A stretch of 64,000 bases of DNA. Origin: an uncultured Lachnospiraceae bacterium. GTDB taxonomy: Bacteria; Bacillota; Clostridia; Lachnospirales; Lachnospiraceae. The stretch spans positions 105,384 through 169,383 of the forward strand of contig URRW01000001.1 of NCBI GenBank assembly GCA_900550285.1, read 5' to 3'. The notes below the pieces were generated by a model. That model did not search any database and was not told where the DNA came from. It was given only the letters and a program-made list of their open reading frames with translations. Numbering within the stretch: the first letter of the stretch is position 1; every line of letters starts with the position of its first letter. This document shows positions 46,884 to 55,564 of this stretch, in pieces. The position numbers were made by a program, and so were the translations under genes.

Positions 46884-48293
46884 TTATTTCTTATTCGCTT
46901 CATTGAATGCAGGGAGCGCTTCCGCTTCGCACTGCTTCTGAGCTTCTGCAAATTCTGTTTCAGGATCTGCGTTAGGATCGGTCAGGAGCTTCTGTACGGC
47001 ACGGTCTACATAGGAACCGAAATCAGCTTTGCCGTAGAACTCGAGACGGCCGACCTTTTTGGCAGCTTCCAGAACCTCTGCATATTCATCAGGGAAATCA
47101 TAGAAATCTGTTACGCTCATATCGTCGCGGGGGATAATAACCGGGCTGAGCGCGCCTTTGGTTGCAAGGTTTTCAAAGTAGCCTTTGAAGTATTCTGCGG
47201 AGTTATAGAATTTGATGTACTCCCATGCAGCGTCCTTCTTTGCCTGATCGGATTTTGCGTTAATGACATATGTAGAGCCTGCAATCGCAGTTGTCTGCTC
47301 GCCGGAAGGGCCGGCAGGGGGCAGGCATAAACCGATGTCATCGGGATCCATGCCGTTGGATACGGCGTCTGTTACCCAGTCGGCTGCAAAAGGCATCATG
47401 CCGATCTTGCCAAGCGCGAAGTTGGTTGTCAGGTCGCCGAACTTTAAGGTCAGGTCGCTCTGCAGAACGCCTTCGCTCTTTAATTTCTGATAATATTTGG
47501 CAGCTTCGATAACTGCGGGATCGGTAAAGGTCAGCTCAGCCGTTCCGTCCTCATTTTCCTTAGTCAGGTCGCCGCCTGCCTGCCATACATAATACTGGAA
47601 GAACCATTCGGTCCATTCTGCGGCAAGGGTTGCGTAACCGGAAACCTGATTGTCGGGATCGTTTAATTTCTTCGCCATTTCAAGCGCTTCGTCCCATGTT
47701 TTCGGAGGCTCTGTCAGTCCGGCTTCTTCAAAGAGCGCTTTATTGTAGCCAAACAGCATCGGGGCAACGCTGTTTGGAACGCCGTAAACGGTGCCGTCCT
47801 TTGTGAACATATCAACATATTCCTGCGTGAAGCTTCCCCACTCGTCCCAGTCCTCCACATAAGCGTTTAAAGGCTCGAGGATGCCTGCGGACATATAGGA
47901 TTCCATCATGGTGAAAGAGCAGTTTACCAGATCGGGAGCCGTGCCGGATGCAACGCCCTGATAAAATTCGTTGCCGGGGTCGCCTTCTTTAACAACTTCG
48001 TTTAAAGTGATCCAAGGATGCTCCTCGAGGAATTTTTCCTTCATGGCATTGGAAAAATCATCGGTATTGCGGCTCGTTACCCAGAGGGTCAGTTCGACGG
48101 GCTCGTGCTCGCCGGTATCGGCAGCGGCTTCGGAAGAAGCGGCCTCGCTGGAAGCTGCCGGAGCCTCTTCGGAAACGGCGGGATCTGCGGCGGCGGGCTG
48201 GCTTTCTGCCGGGGCAGGCTCTGAACCGCAGCCTGCAAGGGCGGTAGCAGCCATCGAAAGACAGAGCAGTGTAGATAATAATCTTCTTTTCAT
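46884..48293 (-). CDS. Sugar ABC transporter substrate-binding lipoprotein
   Basis: Lipoprotein of 469 aa with lipobox ALAGC (Cys22) and an Ala/Ser/Glu-rich linker. The body is of the MalE/UgpB type, with LTLWVTSRNTDDF, GVPNSVAPMLFGYNKALFEEAG and GKIGMMPFAADW. It is divergent from two permease genes and a GH16 gene, and so should bind oligosaccharides released by that enzyme. Confidence 0.93.
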   Translation of the reverse strand: MKRRLLSTLLCLSMAATALAGCGSEPAPAESQPAAADPAVSEEAPAASSEAASSEAAADTGEHEPVELTLWVTSRNTDDFSNAMKEKFLEEHPWITLNEVVKEGDPGNEFYQGVASGTAPDLVNCSFTMMESYMSAGILEPLNAYVEDWDEWGSFTQEYVDMFTKDGTVYGVPNSVAPMLFGYNKALFEEAGLTEPPKTWDEALEMAKKLNDPDNQVSGYATLAAEWTEWFFQYYVWQAGGDLTKENEDGTAELTFTDPAVIEAAKYYQKLKSEGVLQSDLTLKFGDLTTNFALGKIGMMPFAADWVTDAVSNGMDPDDIGLCLPPAGPSGEQTTAIAGSTYVINAKSDQAKKDAAWEYIKFYNSAEYFKGYFENLATKGALSPVIIPRDDMSVTDFYDFPDEYAEVLEAAKKVGRLEFYGKADFGSYVDRAVQKLLTDPNADPETEFAEAQKQCEAEALPAFNEANKK

Positions 48294-48354
48294 ATGAAAA
48301 ACGACCTCCTTTATAATGTTCCGGCACCCTCCCGTGCCGTTTTTTGATAATGTT

Positions 48355-48518
48355 ATTCTAACAGAAAATATATTTTATGGAAATGTACTAAATCTAACGG
48401 GTTTCGGTATAAAAAAGTCACATATTTTAAGGTCGGCAGGAAAATACAGAAAAGGTTAAAATATGTGACCTGAAAGGATAATCCGCTTATTTTCAGTCAA
48501 AGCGCCTGATTTTATACT
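48355..48518. promoter_or_regulatory. Divergent control region of the sugar importer with 14-bp inverted repeats
   Basis: GTCACATATTTTAA (48417-48430) and its exact reverse complement TTAAAATATGTGAC (48456-48469) are centred 39 bases apart, about four helical turns. Rightward, TATACT (48513-48518) has only a weak -35 (TTTTCA, 48490-48495). Leftward, TAGAAT reads on the minus strand at 48355-48360. Weak -35 boxes with flanking repeats fit an activator such as the adjacent YesN-like regulator. Confidence 0.65.
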
Positions 48519-48553
48519 GAAAGTAAATCTGATCCAAGGAGGTACGTTTCCGT

Positions 48554-49423
48554 ATGAGCTATAAGATAAAAAAGAAGATCACGCCGTGGTGCATCCTGCT
48601 GGTGCCGATGGCGTGTACGGTCTGGCTGAAATATTATCCGATCCTCAGCGCATTTTATATTTCCCTATTCCAATATGACCCGATCAATCCTCCGGGAAAA
48701 TTCGTGGGGCTTGAAAATTATAAGGGGATGTTCCAGATGCAGTTTTACTGGGATTCGTGGAAAAATACGTTTATCTTTCTGGCACTGCAGCTGGCGATGT
48801 GCTTTTTCATCCCGCTGATACAGGCGCTTTTGCTCAACGAGCTTGTAAAGCTTCAAAAATGCTTCACAACCCTTTATATTTTGCCGGCGCTGATCCCGAC
48901 TTCCGTAAACGTGATCATCTGGAAATGGATCTGGCATCCGGATTACGGCGTGGCGAACCAGATTGTGAAGTTTTTCGGGGGACAGCCGCAGGCATGGCTG
49001 AGCGATCCGGATCTGGTAAAATTCTGTATCATTTTCCCGGGCGTATTGGGAGGCGGGCTGACGGTGCTTCTGTATCTGTCCGCGATCCAGGGCGTTTCGT
49101 CGGACATCATGGAATCGGCTGCCCTGGACGGCTGTACGGGATTTAAACGGATCTGGTACATCATCCTGCCGAATATTTCCTTTATGGTATTTATCCAGCT
49201 CATCATGTGCCTGATCACGACGATGCAGCTGCTGGATGCGCCTTATATGTACGCTTCCGGCGGACCCAGCGGGGCGTCAACGACGCAGGGCATCTTTATT
49301 TATAACTCGTTCAATCAGGATTTGAACTATGGCAGGGGTTCGGCGGCGTCGGTTGTTCTGATGCTTGTGATCGCGGCGCTGACGATGCTGCAGATGCATT
49401 TTGAGAAATCAGAGAAGGGATGA
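48554..49423 (+). CDS. Sugar ABC transporter permease, UgpA/MalF-like
   Basis: Permease of 289 aa with six membrane segments and the EAA loop (MESAALDGCTGFKRIWYIILP). AAGGAGGTACG precedes the ATG by 10 bases. It overlaps the next permease gene by four bases. Confidence 0.93.
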   Translation: MSYKIKKKITPWCILLVPMACTVWLKYYPILSAFYISLFQYDPINPPGKFVGLENYKGMFQMQFYWDSWKNTFIFLALQLAMCFFIPLIQALLLNELVKLQKCFTTLYILPALIPTSVNVIIWKWIWHPDYGVANQIVKFFGGQPQAWLSDPDLVKFCIIFPGVLGGGLTVLLYLSAIQGVSSDIMESAALDGCTGFKRIWYIILPNISFMVFIQLIMCLITTMQLLDAPYMYASGGPSGASTTQGIFIYNSFNQDLNYGRGSAASVVLMLVIAALTMLQMHFEKSEKG

Positions 49424-50784
49424 GCGGTATGAAAAAGAAAAAGACAAAAACGGGGCTGCGCTGCGGAAGATCCGAGCGCGGGCTGAAAATAACGGCGGTG
49501 GTAATCTCCTTTCTGTTTGCGGCGCTGATGATCTATCCGATGCTGTTTGCAGTATCCAGTTCGATGAAGGATAATGCAAAAATATACGAGGTTCCGCCCA
49601 AGCTTCTTCCGGCGACGGCAAACAGCCTGTCCGTGGTTTTGGATTATTCCGGCATGGAATTTGAAAATGACGAGCAGATGAAAGACGTCATGCTGCAGGA
49701 CGACATCCTTACGATGTTCGGGACGAATTTTAAAATGGCGGACGATTCCATTATGGAGATCCATGTGTACGGCGTGAAGGACGGCGCGACTGTATTTCAT
49801 TCCAGGGCGCATCAGATGAAGCTGCAGATGGAGCGGGATTACGGCGTTTATAAAAGCACCGCGATCAAAAAAGAAGTGCTGCTGCACGGCGACCGCTATG
49901 TGCGCGCGGCGGAATCCATCGGCTATGAGTTTGATCCGGACGGGATCGGCAAGGAGCCTCCGCAGGGGTTAAACGACCAGTTTGGAGAGACGGTTTCCTC
50001 CCTGCTTTCCGAAAAATACCAGACTGCCGGTACGCTTGTATACACGGGAGATAAGGTAAATAACCTGCTGAATCTGGAAAGCTTCAAATATTATCTTCAG
50101 ATGCCCGCCTATATTTATCCGCAGAGCGAGCGGATTGCCAAGATGGGCTTTATGACCTTTGTTTTAAACAGCGTTATCGTGATCGGCTTTGCGATGATCG
50201 CGCAGGTGCTTCTGTGCTCTGTATGCGCGTTTGTCATCAGCAGACAGCTTTCGGAGCGGGCGGGAAAGGCGGTTCTTCTGTTTTTCCTGGGCGGAATGAT
50301 GGTTCCGTTTGCCAGCATCATGCTGCCCCAGCTGATCATGTACCGGGAAATGGGCGCGTACAACAATTACGCGGCGCTGCTGCTGCCGTTTTTGTACCCC
50401 TATGGATTTTATGTATATCTTTACAAGGGATTTTTCGACCAGATCCCGGGAAGCTATTTTGAGGCGGCAAAGCTGGACGGCGCAGGCAGCTTTTATCTGT
50501 ATAAAAGGATCTGCATGCCGCTGTCCAAGCCGATCATTTCCCTGATCGCACTGCAGACGTTTATCGGCAACTGGAACGACTTCTTCTGGGCATGGCTGGT
50601 AACGGAGGATCAGAATCTGTGGACCTTAAACGTGGCTCTTTATAATATTTCCAACAACGCGGGCACGAAGCAGAACGCGCTGATGGGGCTTGCGGTAGTG
50701 ACGATCACCCCGGTTATCCTGCTTTCCATCCTGTTCTCGAAGCAGCTAAAGCAGAGCATTGTGGCTTCCGGTGTAAAAGGCTGA
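49420..50784 (+). CDS. Carbohydrate ABC transporter permease with large extracytoplasmic insert
   Basis: Permease of 454 aa, about 160 longer than usual MalG-type partners. The first membrane segment is at about 22-46; the next starts near 246. The intervening ~195 residues form a soluble domain outside the membrane. The EAA loop FEAAKLDGAGSFYLYKRICM and C-terminus VASGVKG are normal. A second ATG at 49429 is an alternative start. Confidence 0.9.
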   Translation: MSGMKKKKTKTGLRCGRSERGLKITAVVISFLFAALMIYPMLFAVSSSMKDNAKIYEVPPKLLPATANSLSVVLDYSGMEFENDEQMKDVMLQDDILTMFGTNFKMADDSIMEIHVYGVKDGATVFHSRAHQMKLQMERDYGVYKSTAIKKEVLLHGDRYVRAAESIGYEFDPDGIGKEPPQGLNDQFGETVSSLLSEKYQTAGTLVYTGDKVNNLLNLESFKYYLQMPAYIYPQSERIAKMGFMTFVLNSVIVIGFAMIAQVLLCSVCAFVISRQLSERAGKAVLLFFLGGMMVPFASIMLPQLIMYREMGAYNNYAALLLPFLYPYGFYVYLYKGFFDQIPGSYFEAAKLDGAGSFYLYKRICMPLSKPIISLIALQTFIGNWNDFFWAWLVTEDQNLWTLNVALYNISNNAGTKQNALMGLAVVTITPVILLSILFSKQLKQSIVASGVKG

Positions 50785-50844
50785 GAAAATGTGGATAACA
50801 GGGCAGTGAGATTAGGGATGGTGTGGAAAAACGGAGGGATGAAT

Positions 50845-52089
50845 ATGAAAAAAGGAAAGAAGGCGATGTTGAAAAAAGCGGCAGCAGGATGCACGGCGCT
50901 GCTTCTGATCGGGGGAATGAAGGCGACGGCAGATGCCGCGCCTCCCGCCGGAGGAAGCTGGACTCTTTTACCGGCGGCGTCAGATGAATTTTCAGGAAAT
51001 GCCCTGGACAGCTCAAAGTGGAAAAATGGCATCTGGTATGACGTAACGACGGAGCTGGCTTTTTCTCCCGATAATGTAAAGGTGGAGGACGGAAATCTGG
51101 TGTTGGAGGCAAAAAAGGAGGAAAGAAACGGCAAGCTTTTTACTGCAGGAGCAGTGGAATCCAGATTTGAAGTGCCGGGAACCGACAGCTATGTGGAGGT
51201 GCGGGCAAAGGTTTTGGATAGACGAGCGAACGTACTGAGCGCAATCTGGATGCAGTCATCGCCGCTTAACTGGGCGATGAATCCGAACCCGGAAATCGAC
51301 ATTATGGAAACGTTTGATTATTCAAAACTGACAAGTACCCTGCACATTTGGAAGCAGAGCCCGTCGATCCATATGCAGGTCGGGCAGAACAGGTGGAATA
51401 CGGGGCTGTCGGACATCAGCGCGGATTATCATACCTATGGGTTAGAGCGCCGCGATGGGAAAATGCGTTTCTACTTTGATGGAAGGCTGGCGTGGGAAAA
51501 GGTTTCATCATGGGATTCGTTTGTGGAGCTGTCAAGGCATATGGTGCTGAGTCTGGAAGGACATTTGGGACATCCGAATGAGGAGTATCTGCCGTCGGCA
51601 TTTCTGGTGGATTATGTGAGGACTTATTATAACAGTGATTTTGCTGGCGTTCCGACAGACGGCGTATACCGTTTGGTAAATGCGGAAAGCGGCAAAGCGC
51701 TGGCAATCAAGCCGGGAAGTACGGAAAATGCGTCGCAGCTTGTGCAGACATCAGGAAGGGGACGGGAAGAAAGCTGGATGTTGAAGAAAAATCCGGATGG
51801 AACATGGAGCCTGCGCAATATGCAGACCGGAAAAATGGCAGATCTGACCGCAGACCGCAAGGTTACGGAAAATGGGAACACGGTCACGCAGTATGATTAT
51901 CACGGAGGAGTTAATCAGAAATGGTATGTGGTTCCGACCGAAAACGGCAGATTTAAAATTATTTCCGCATTGAGCGGCAAGGCGCTCTGCGTGAAGGATG
52001 CTGCAGCTTCGGACGGTGCTCCGATCATTCAGTGGAGCTGGGAAAATCCGTCGGCATTGAACGATGAATGGTATTTTGAAGGGGCGTAA
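50845..52089 (+). CDS. Secreted GH16 glycoside hydrolase with ricin-type lectin domain
   Basis: Protein of 414 aa. A signal peptide (about residues 1-31) is followed by a GH16 catalytic domain (about 36-270) with motif PEIDIMETF, giving catalytic Glu150 and Glu155 and assisting Asp152. A C-terminal beta-trefoil ricin-B-like domain (about 275-414) has repeated RLVNAESGKAL, LRNMQTGKM and IISALSGKAL elements. GH16 enzymes cut beta-1,3/1,4-glucans or marine galactans; the target here is not certain. GGAGGG lies 7 bases before the ATG. It follows two sugar permease genes and likely supplies their substrate. Confidence 0.9.
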   Translation: MKKGKKAMLKKAAAGCTALLLIGGMKATADAAPPAGGSWTLLPAASDEFSGNALDSSKWKNGIWYDVTTELAFSPDNVKVEDGNLVLEAKKEERNGKLFTAGAVESRFEVPGTDSYVEVRAKVLDRRANVLSAIWMQSSPLNWAMNPNPEIDIMETFDYSKLTSTLHIWKQSPSIHMQVGQNRWNTGLSDISADYHTYGLERRDGKMRFYFDGRLAWEKVSSWDSFVELSRHMVLSLEGHLGHPNEEYLPSAFLVDYVRTYYNSDFAGVPTDGVYRLVNAESGKALAIKPGSTENASQLVQTSGRGREESWMLKKNPDGTWSLRNMQTGKMADLTADRKVTENGNTVTQYDYHGGVNQKWYVVPTENGRFKIISALSGKALCVKDAAASDGAPIIQWSWENPSALNDEWYFEGA

Positions 52090-52103
52090 ATTTTAAAATA
52101 AAA

Positions 52104-52157
52104 GGACACCCAAAGGCGCGAGAAAACACATCAGGAGCGCTGAGGGTGTCTTTTTTT
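52104..52157 (+). terminator. Terminator after the GH16 gene
   Basis: GGACACCC (52104-52111) pairs with GGGTGTC (52144-52150), with an inner GGCGCG/GAGCGC match, followed by seven T. Confidence 0.88.
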
Positions 52158-52246
52158 AACCGTTACTTTACGAACAGCCGGAAAGGCGGTATACTGACGG
52201 TATCTGAAAAAGTGATAACAAGCGTCGCGGAAAGCGGGGAACACAA

Positions 52247-52738
52247 ATGGCAGAAGATAAATTACAGGAAACAGAACAGTTGGAAGAAGCAGGTAGGGAA
52301 ATGCCGGAACCTGCAGACGGGGAGGAAATGCGCAGGCAGGAACGGGAGGAAGAACGCCGCCGGAAGCAGCAGGCGCGTCAGAATGAGCAGGCGGACAAGC
52401 TCCGCACCCGTCAGGAGAAAAAAGACCGGCGCGCACAGGCGCGTCAGGAACGGCGCAGGGAAATAAAGGCGCTGTGGCGCACGGTCGAATTTGTGATGCT
52501 CGTGACGTTTATCGTACTGGCGATCGATCAGGCGGGGCTGTACGGATTTTTGTTTGTGTGGCTGTTTATCGCGGCTGCCGCAGCGTCGGTTGTGCTGATG
52601 CTTGTGGGCGTGATCCGGGCGCTTGCCAAAAAGCGGACGGGGCTCATCCTGCTGACAGGGCTGATCGGGATCGCTGCGAGCGTGATATGGTTTCTTTTTC
52701 TGGCGTCCTCTCAGGGAATGGGACTGGGGATGCTTTAA
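52247..52738 (+). CDS. Small membrane protein with charged coiled-coil N-terminus
   Basis: Protein of 163 aa. Residues 1-80 are strongly charged, rich in Glu, Arg and Gln, and likely a coiled coil on the cytoplasmic side. Three membrane segments follow (about 81-98, 101-123, 131-154). No family is recognised. GGGGAA precedes the ATG. Confidence 0.7.
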   Translation: MAEDKLQETEQLEEAGREMPEPADGEEMRRQEREEERRRKQQARQNEQADKLRTRQEKKDRRAQARQERRREIKALWRTVEFVMLVTFIVLAIDQAGLYGFLFVWLFIAAAAASVVLMLVGVIRALAKKRTGLILLTGLIGIAASVIWFLFLASSQGMGLGML

Positions 52739-53283
52739 GGCTCCGGCATATAACGGCAGGGAGTTGTCGCGCGGCAGGATTCGCGTTCCAGAAGCTCTTT
52801 TAAGATCTGCACATGGATCTGTTCGTCCAGAATGATGCGGTTTAACAGGTCTGCGATATAAGCGTCGCGGATCTGACACGCCTGAGAGCGGTATTGGAGG
52901 ATCGTGTCCTGCTCGGAACGGAGTGAATTTTCGAGGATCGGCACAGTCTTGCACAGGTAGTGGGAGCAGGCGGGCGACCAGTAGCAGGGGCGGCTGCCGG
53001 ACTGGGACCAGAGACGGGGATCGGCGCCCAGCAGAAATGCCAGATTCAGGAAGATGTCCAGATGATGCATTTCGACGACAGCCATCTTTTTAAAAATATG
53101 GGATATTTCAGCGGCATTTTCAGAAAGGACGACGGAATCATACAGATACATGCTTACGGCGGTCATTTCTGAGCTGCAGCTTGCGGCGTTGGCAAGCATC
53201 TGCGCAGCGTATTCGGGATTGGGACGCTCTGTTTTCAGAGGCGGATACGGAGCAGGATCGGCAAAAGAAGTAAATGTGAACAT
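52735..53283 (-). CDS. Ferritin-like di-iron/manganese protein
   Basis: Protein of 182 aa with a four-helix-bundle metal pattern: SSEMTAVSMYLYDS (Glu about 38), VVEMHHLDIF (Glu and His about 70-73), SEQDTILQYRSQ and LDEQIHVQIL near the C-terminus. Such spaced Glu and ExxH motifs bind two metals in rubrerythrin or manganese-catalase relatives, suggesting a role against oxidative stress. Several Cys residues are unusual. It is convergent with, and overlaps by 4 bases, the previous gene. Confidence 0.72.
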   Translation of the reverse strand: MFTFTSFADPAPYPPLKTERPNPEYAAQMLANAASCSSEMTAVSMYLYDSVVLSENAAEISHIFKKMAVVEMHHLDIFLNLAFLLGADPRLWSQSGSRPCYWSPACSHYLCKTVPILENSLRSEQDTILQYRSQACQIRDAYIADLLNRIILDEQIHVQILKELLERESCRATTPCRYMPEP

Positions 53284-53399
53284 AGGATATTCCTTAAAAA
53301 GCGATTTATTTAAGTATAGTCGGGGGATGGGAAAAATATGTCCGCGGACAGCAACCGGACGGGGGCAGAATGCGTTAAAAAGGATGAGGAGGAGTTTTG

Positions 53400-53960
53400 A
53401 TGGAGGACGGAAGGATCATCGATCTTTACTGGGCGCGCAGGGAAGAGGCGATCACGGAGACGGACAGGAAGTATGGAAGCTACTGCCGCAGCATTTCGTT
53501 TCACATATTGAGGAACGAGGAGGACTGTGAGGAATGCGTCAACGATACATGGATGCGGGCATGGGATACGATGCCGCCGAAGCGTCCCGAGTATCTGTCC
53601 GCATTTCTGGCGAAGATCGCGCGGAATCTTTCCATCAGCAAATACCGGATGAACCATGCGCAGAAGCGCGGAAGCGGGGAAACGGAGCTGCTCCTTTTGG
53701 AACTGGAAGAGTGCCTGCCTTCGGGTAAAAGCGTAGAAGAGGAAATAGAAGGCAGGGAGACTGCCGCGGCGATCAACCGTTTTTTGGCGGAGCTGGATGC
53801 GGAAAGCCGCAGGATCTTTGTGCGCCGCTATTTTTATGCGGATGCGGTAAAAGAGATTGCGGAATGCATGGGCATCAGTGAAAGCAAGGTAAAATCGCAG
53901 CTATTCAGGCTGCGCGGCAGGCTGAAGAAACATCTTGAGAGAGAGGGAATCGAACTGTGA
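53400..53960 (+). CDS. ECF-type RNA polymerase sigma factor
   Basis: Sigma factor of 186 aa resembling the one at 39.8 kb. Region 2 is SYCRSISFHILRNEEDCEEC with VNDTWMRAWDTMPP; region 4 is AESRRIFVRRYFYADAVKEI with ISESKVKSQLFRLRGRLKKH. The ATG at 53400 has AGGAGGAG 6-9 bases before; a TTG at 53397 is possible. The partner membrane gene overlaps its end. Confidence 0.9.
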   Translation: MEDGRIIDLYWARREEAITETDRKYGSYCRSISFHILRNEEDCEECVNDTWMRAWDTMPPKRPEYLSAFLAKIARNLSISKYRMNHAQKRGSGETELLLLELEECLPSGKSVEEEIEGRETAAAINRFLAELDAESRRIFVRRYFYADAVKEIAECMGISESKVKSQLFRLRGRLKKHLEREGIEL

Positions 53961-54805
53961 AAAGAAGCGGGAAGCTTTTGGATGCGATCGGACAGATCGA
54001 TGACAGATACATTATGGAAGCTGCAGAGCCTGCGCCGGAGAAGGAAACGAAGCAGCCGGTAAAAAAAGCCGGGACCGTACCGCTTCGCTGGCGGCGGACT
54101 GCGGCGGCATTTGCAGGGCTGGCGGCGTGCGCGGTGGTCGCAGTCTGGACGTTGGATCAGGGCGCGGCGGTATCCCCCTTTGGGGCAAAGACAGAAGAGA
54201 CGGCAGCGCGGGAGGCGGCAGGACTGTCTGACGGGGCGACGGAACAGCAGTCGGAAGCAGAGCTTGCGGATGAGGAAGCCGTGCCGCAGGCAGCAGCAGA
54301 GCTCCCGGATGAAGCAGCTGTCCCGCAGGCGGCAGCAGAACTCCCAGACGAGGCAGTGCCGTACGCATACACAGCGGAGCAGTCTCCGCAGGCGGCTGCC
54401 CGGATGGCATCCCCGGAGCAGCAGGCCGGGCTTCGCAGCGCGCAGGCGGAAATGCCGGAAGCTGCGGCAGCGAAGGTATTTGCATCGGATATTCAGGCGG
54501 ACGCTTTAACGGTAACGTGCACGCTGGTCAGCGAGGATACGGAAAACACGCTGCTTTTTGGCGGGGAATATTATCTGGAATATCTTACGGAGGACGGTTG
54601 GCAGGAAATCGCGCCCACCGGGGAGATTATCTGGGAAGACGTCGCTTATGAGCTGGAACCGGGCGGCTCTTTGGAAAAAAGCTGGGATCTGGAAAGCGCT
54701 TACGGTGCGCTGGATGGCGGGCAGTACCGGATCGGGATTCCATGTGAGGAGCAGAACGGGGACGGCTCGGCGGCAGCGGTCATTTATGTGGAATTTGGAA
54801 TATGA
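53957..54805 (+). CDS. Membrane protein, probable anti-sigma factor with outside immunoglobulin-like domain
   Basis: Protein of 282 aa starting with GTG inside the sigma gene. The short cytoplasmic part is followed by one membrane segment (about 48-66), a low-complexity linker with three near-identical AELPDEAAVPQAA-type units (about 100-135), and a C-terminal beta-sandwich like domain (TLVSEDTENTLLFGGEYYLE to VEFGI). Position and topology indicate control of the upstream sigma factor, but no classic zinc anti-sigma motif is seen. Confidence 0.7.
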   Translation: MKRSGKLLDAIGQIDDRYIMEAAEPAPEKETKQPVKKAGTVPLRWRRTAAAFAGLAACAVVAVWTLDQGAAVSPFGAKTEETAAREAAGLSDGATEQQSEAELADEEAVPQAAAELPDEAAVPQAAAELPDEAVPYAYTAEQSPQAAARMASPEQQAGLRSAQAEMPEAAAAKVFASDIQADALTVTCTLVSEDTENTLLFGGEYYLEYLTEDGWQEIAPTGEIIWEDVAYELEPGGSLEKSWDLESAYGALDGGQYRIGIPCEEQNGDGSAAAVIYVEFGI

Positions 54806-54816
54806 GACAAGCAGTC

Positions 54817-54851
54817 AAAACCGGACAGAGCCTATCCTGTCCGGTTTTTTA
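54817..54851 (+). terminator. Terminator after the anti-sigma gene
   Basis: CCGGACAG (54821-54828) pairs with CTGTCCGG (54837-54844), flanked by A-run and six T. A second hairpin, about 14 bp, follows at 54851-54881. Confidence 0.9.
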
Positions 54852-55042
54852 TTCGGCAGGAAAGGAACCTTCCTGCCGAATAAAAAACATGATTATGCGC
54901 ACTCACGCGCAAGGAATTTATTGCCTGACGGCAAACGCGCTCGGCGCGGGTGTGCGCCAAGACGCACACTTTTTTGGTTTGGGCTGCTGCAAAAATTTAT
55001 TGAAAAAATTCCAACTTTTTTAAAAGGGGGATCGTCTATAGG
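54851..55042. other. Hairpin-rich spacer before sigV-like gene
   Basis: It holds a 14-bp inverted repeat (54851-54881), TTGCC/GGCAA (about 54920-54935), a GTGTGCG/CGCACAC hairpin followed by a T-run (54950-54975), then AT-rich leader. The segment from about 54900 to 54975 resembles intergenic repeats I associate with Lachnospiraceae genomes, but I cannot check copy number here. Confidence 0.4.
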
Positions 55043-55072
55043 ATGAAAAGAAAAGAAAGGGGCAGGCAAACG

Positions 55073-55564
55073 ATGGCACAGGATATTTATGACCGGACGG
55101 TTTCCTACATCCTCGAAAACCAGGAAAAATTCTACCGGCTGGCATACAGCTATGTACGGGACAAGGATAATGCTTTGGACGTAGTTCAGAACGCGATCTG
55201 CAAAGGGCTTGAAAAGTGCTATGACCTGAAAAACCCGGACGCGTTAAAGACATGGTTTTACCGGATCGTGGTAAACGAGTCGATCCAGTACATCCGCAAA
55301 AACCGCCGCGAGGCAGTCAGCGCAGATGGGGAGCTTCCGGAGCAGATCTATCGGGAAGAAGCATACGACAGGGACCATGAGGTTTTGGAGGAGGTCATGA
55401 AGCTTCCGGAACAGATGAAAACGATCGTGATACTGCATTTTTACGAAGGGCTGACGCTCAGACAGATCGCAGAGGTCACGGGAGTGAATTTAAGCACGGT
55501 AAAGTCGCGGCTTTACAGCGCGCTGGACCGGATGGAGAAAAATTTAAAGGAGGCGGCGGTATGA
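55073..55564 (+). CDS. sigV: RNA polymerase sigma factor, SigV-like
   Basis: Sigma factor of 163 aa. Region 2 is KFYRLAYSYVRDKDNALDVV with NPDALKTWFYRIVVNES; region 4 is PEQMKTIVILHFYEGLTLRQ with VNLSTVKSRLYSALDRMEKN. The ATG at 55073 is preferred (AGGGGCAGG upstream), though 55043 is in frame. It is paired with an RsiV-like anti-sigma gene overlapping its end, the system that answers lysozyme in Bacillus and Clostridioides. Confidence 0.88.
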   Translation: MAQDIYDRTVSYILENQEKFYRLAYSYVRDKDNALDVVQNAICKGLEKCYDLKNPDALKTWFYRIVVNESIQYIRKNRREAVSADGELPEQIYREEAYDRDHEVLEEVMKLPEQMKTIVILHFYEGLTLRQIAEVTGVNLSTVKSRLYSALDRMEKNLKEAAV

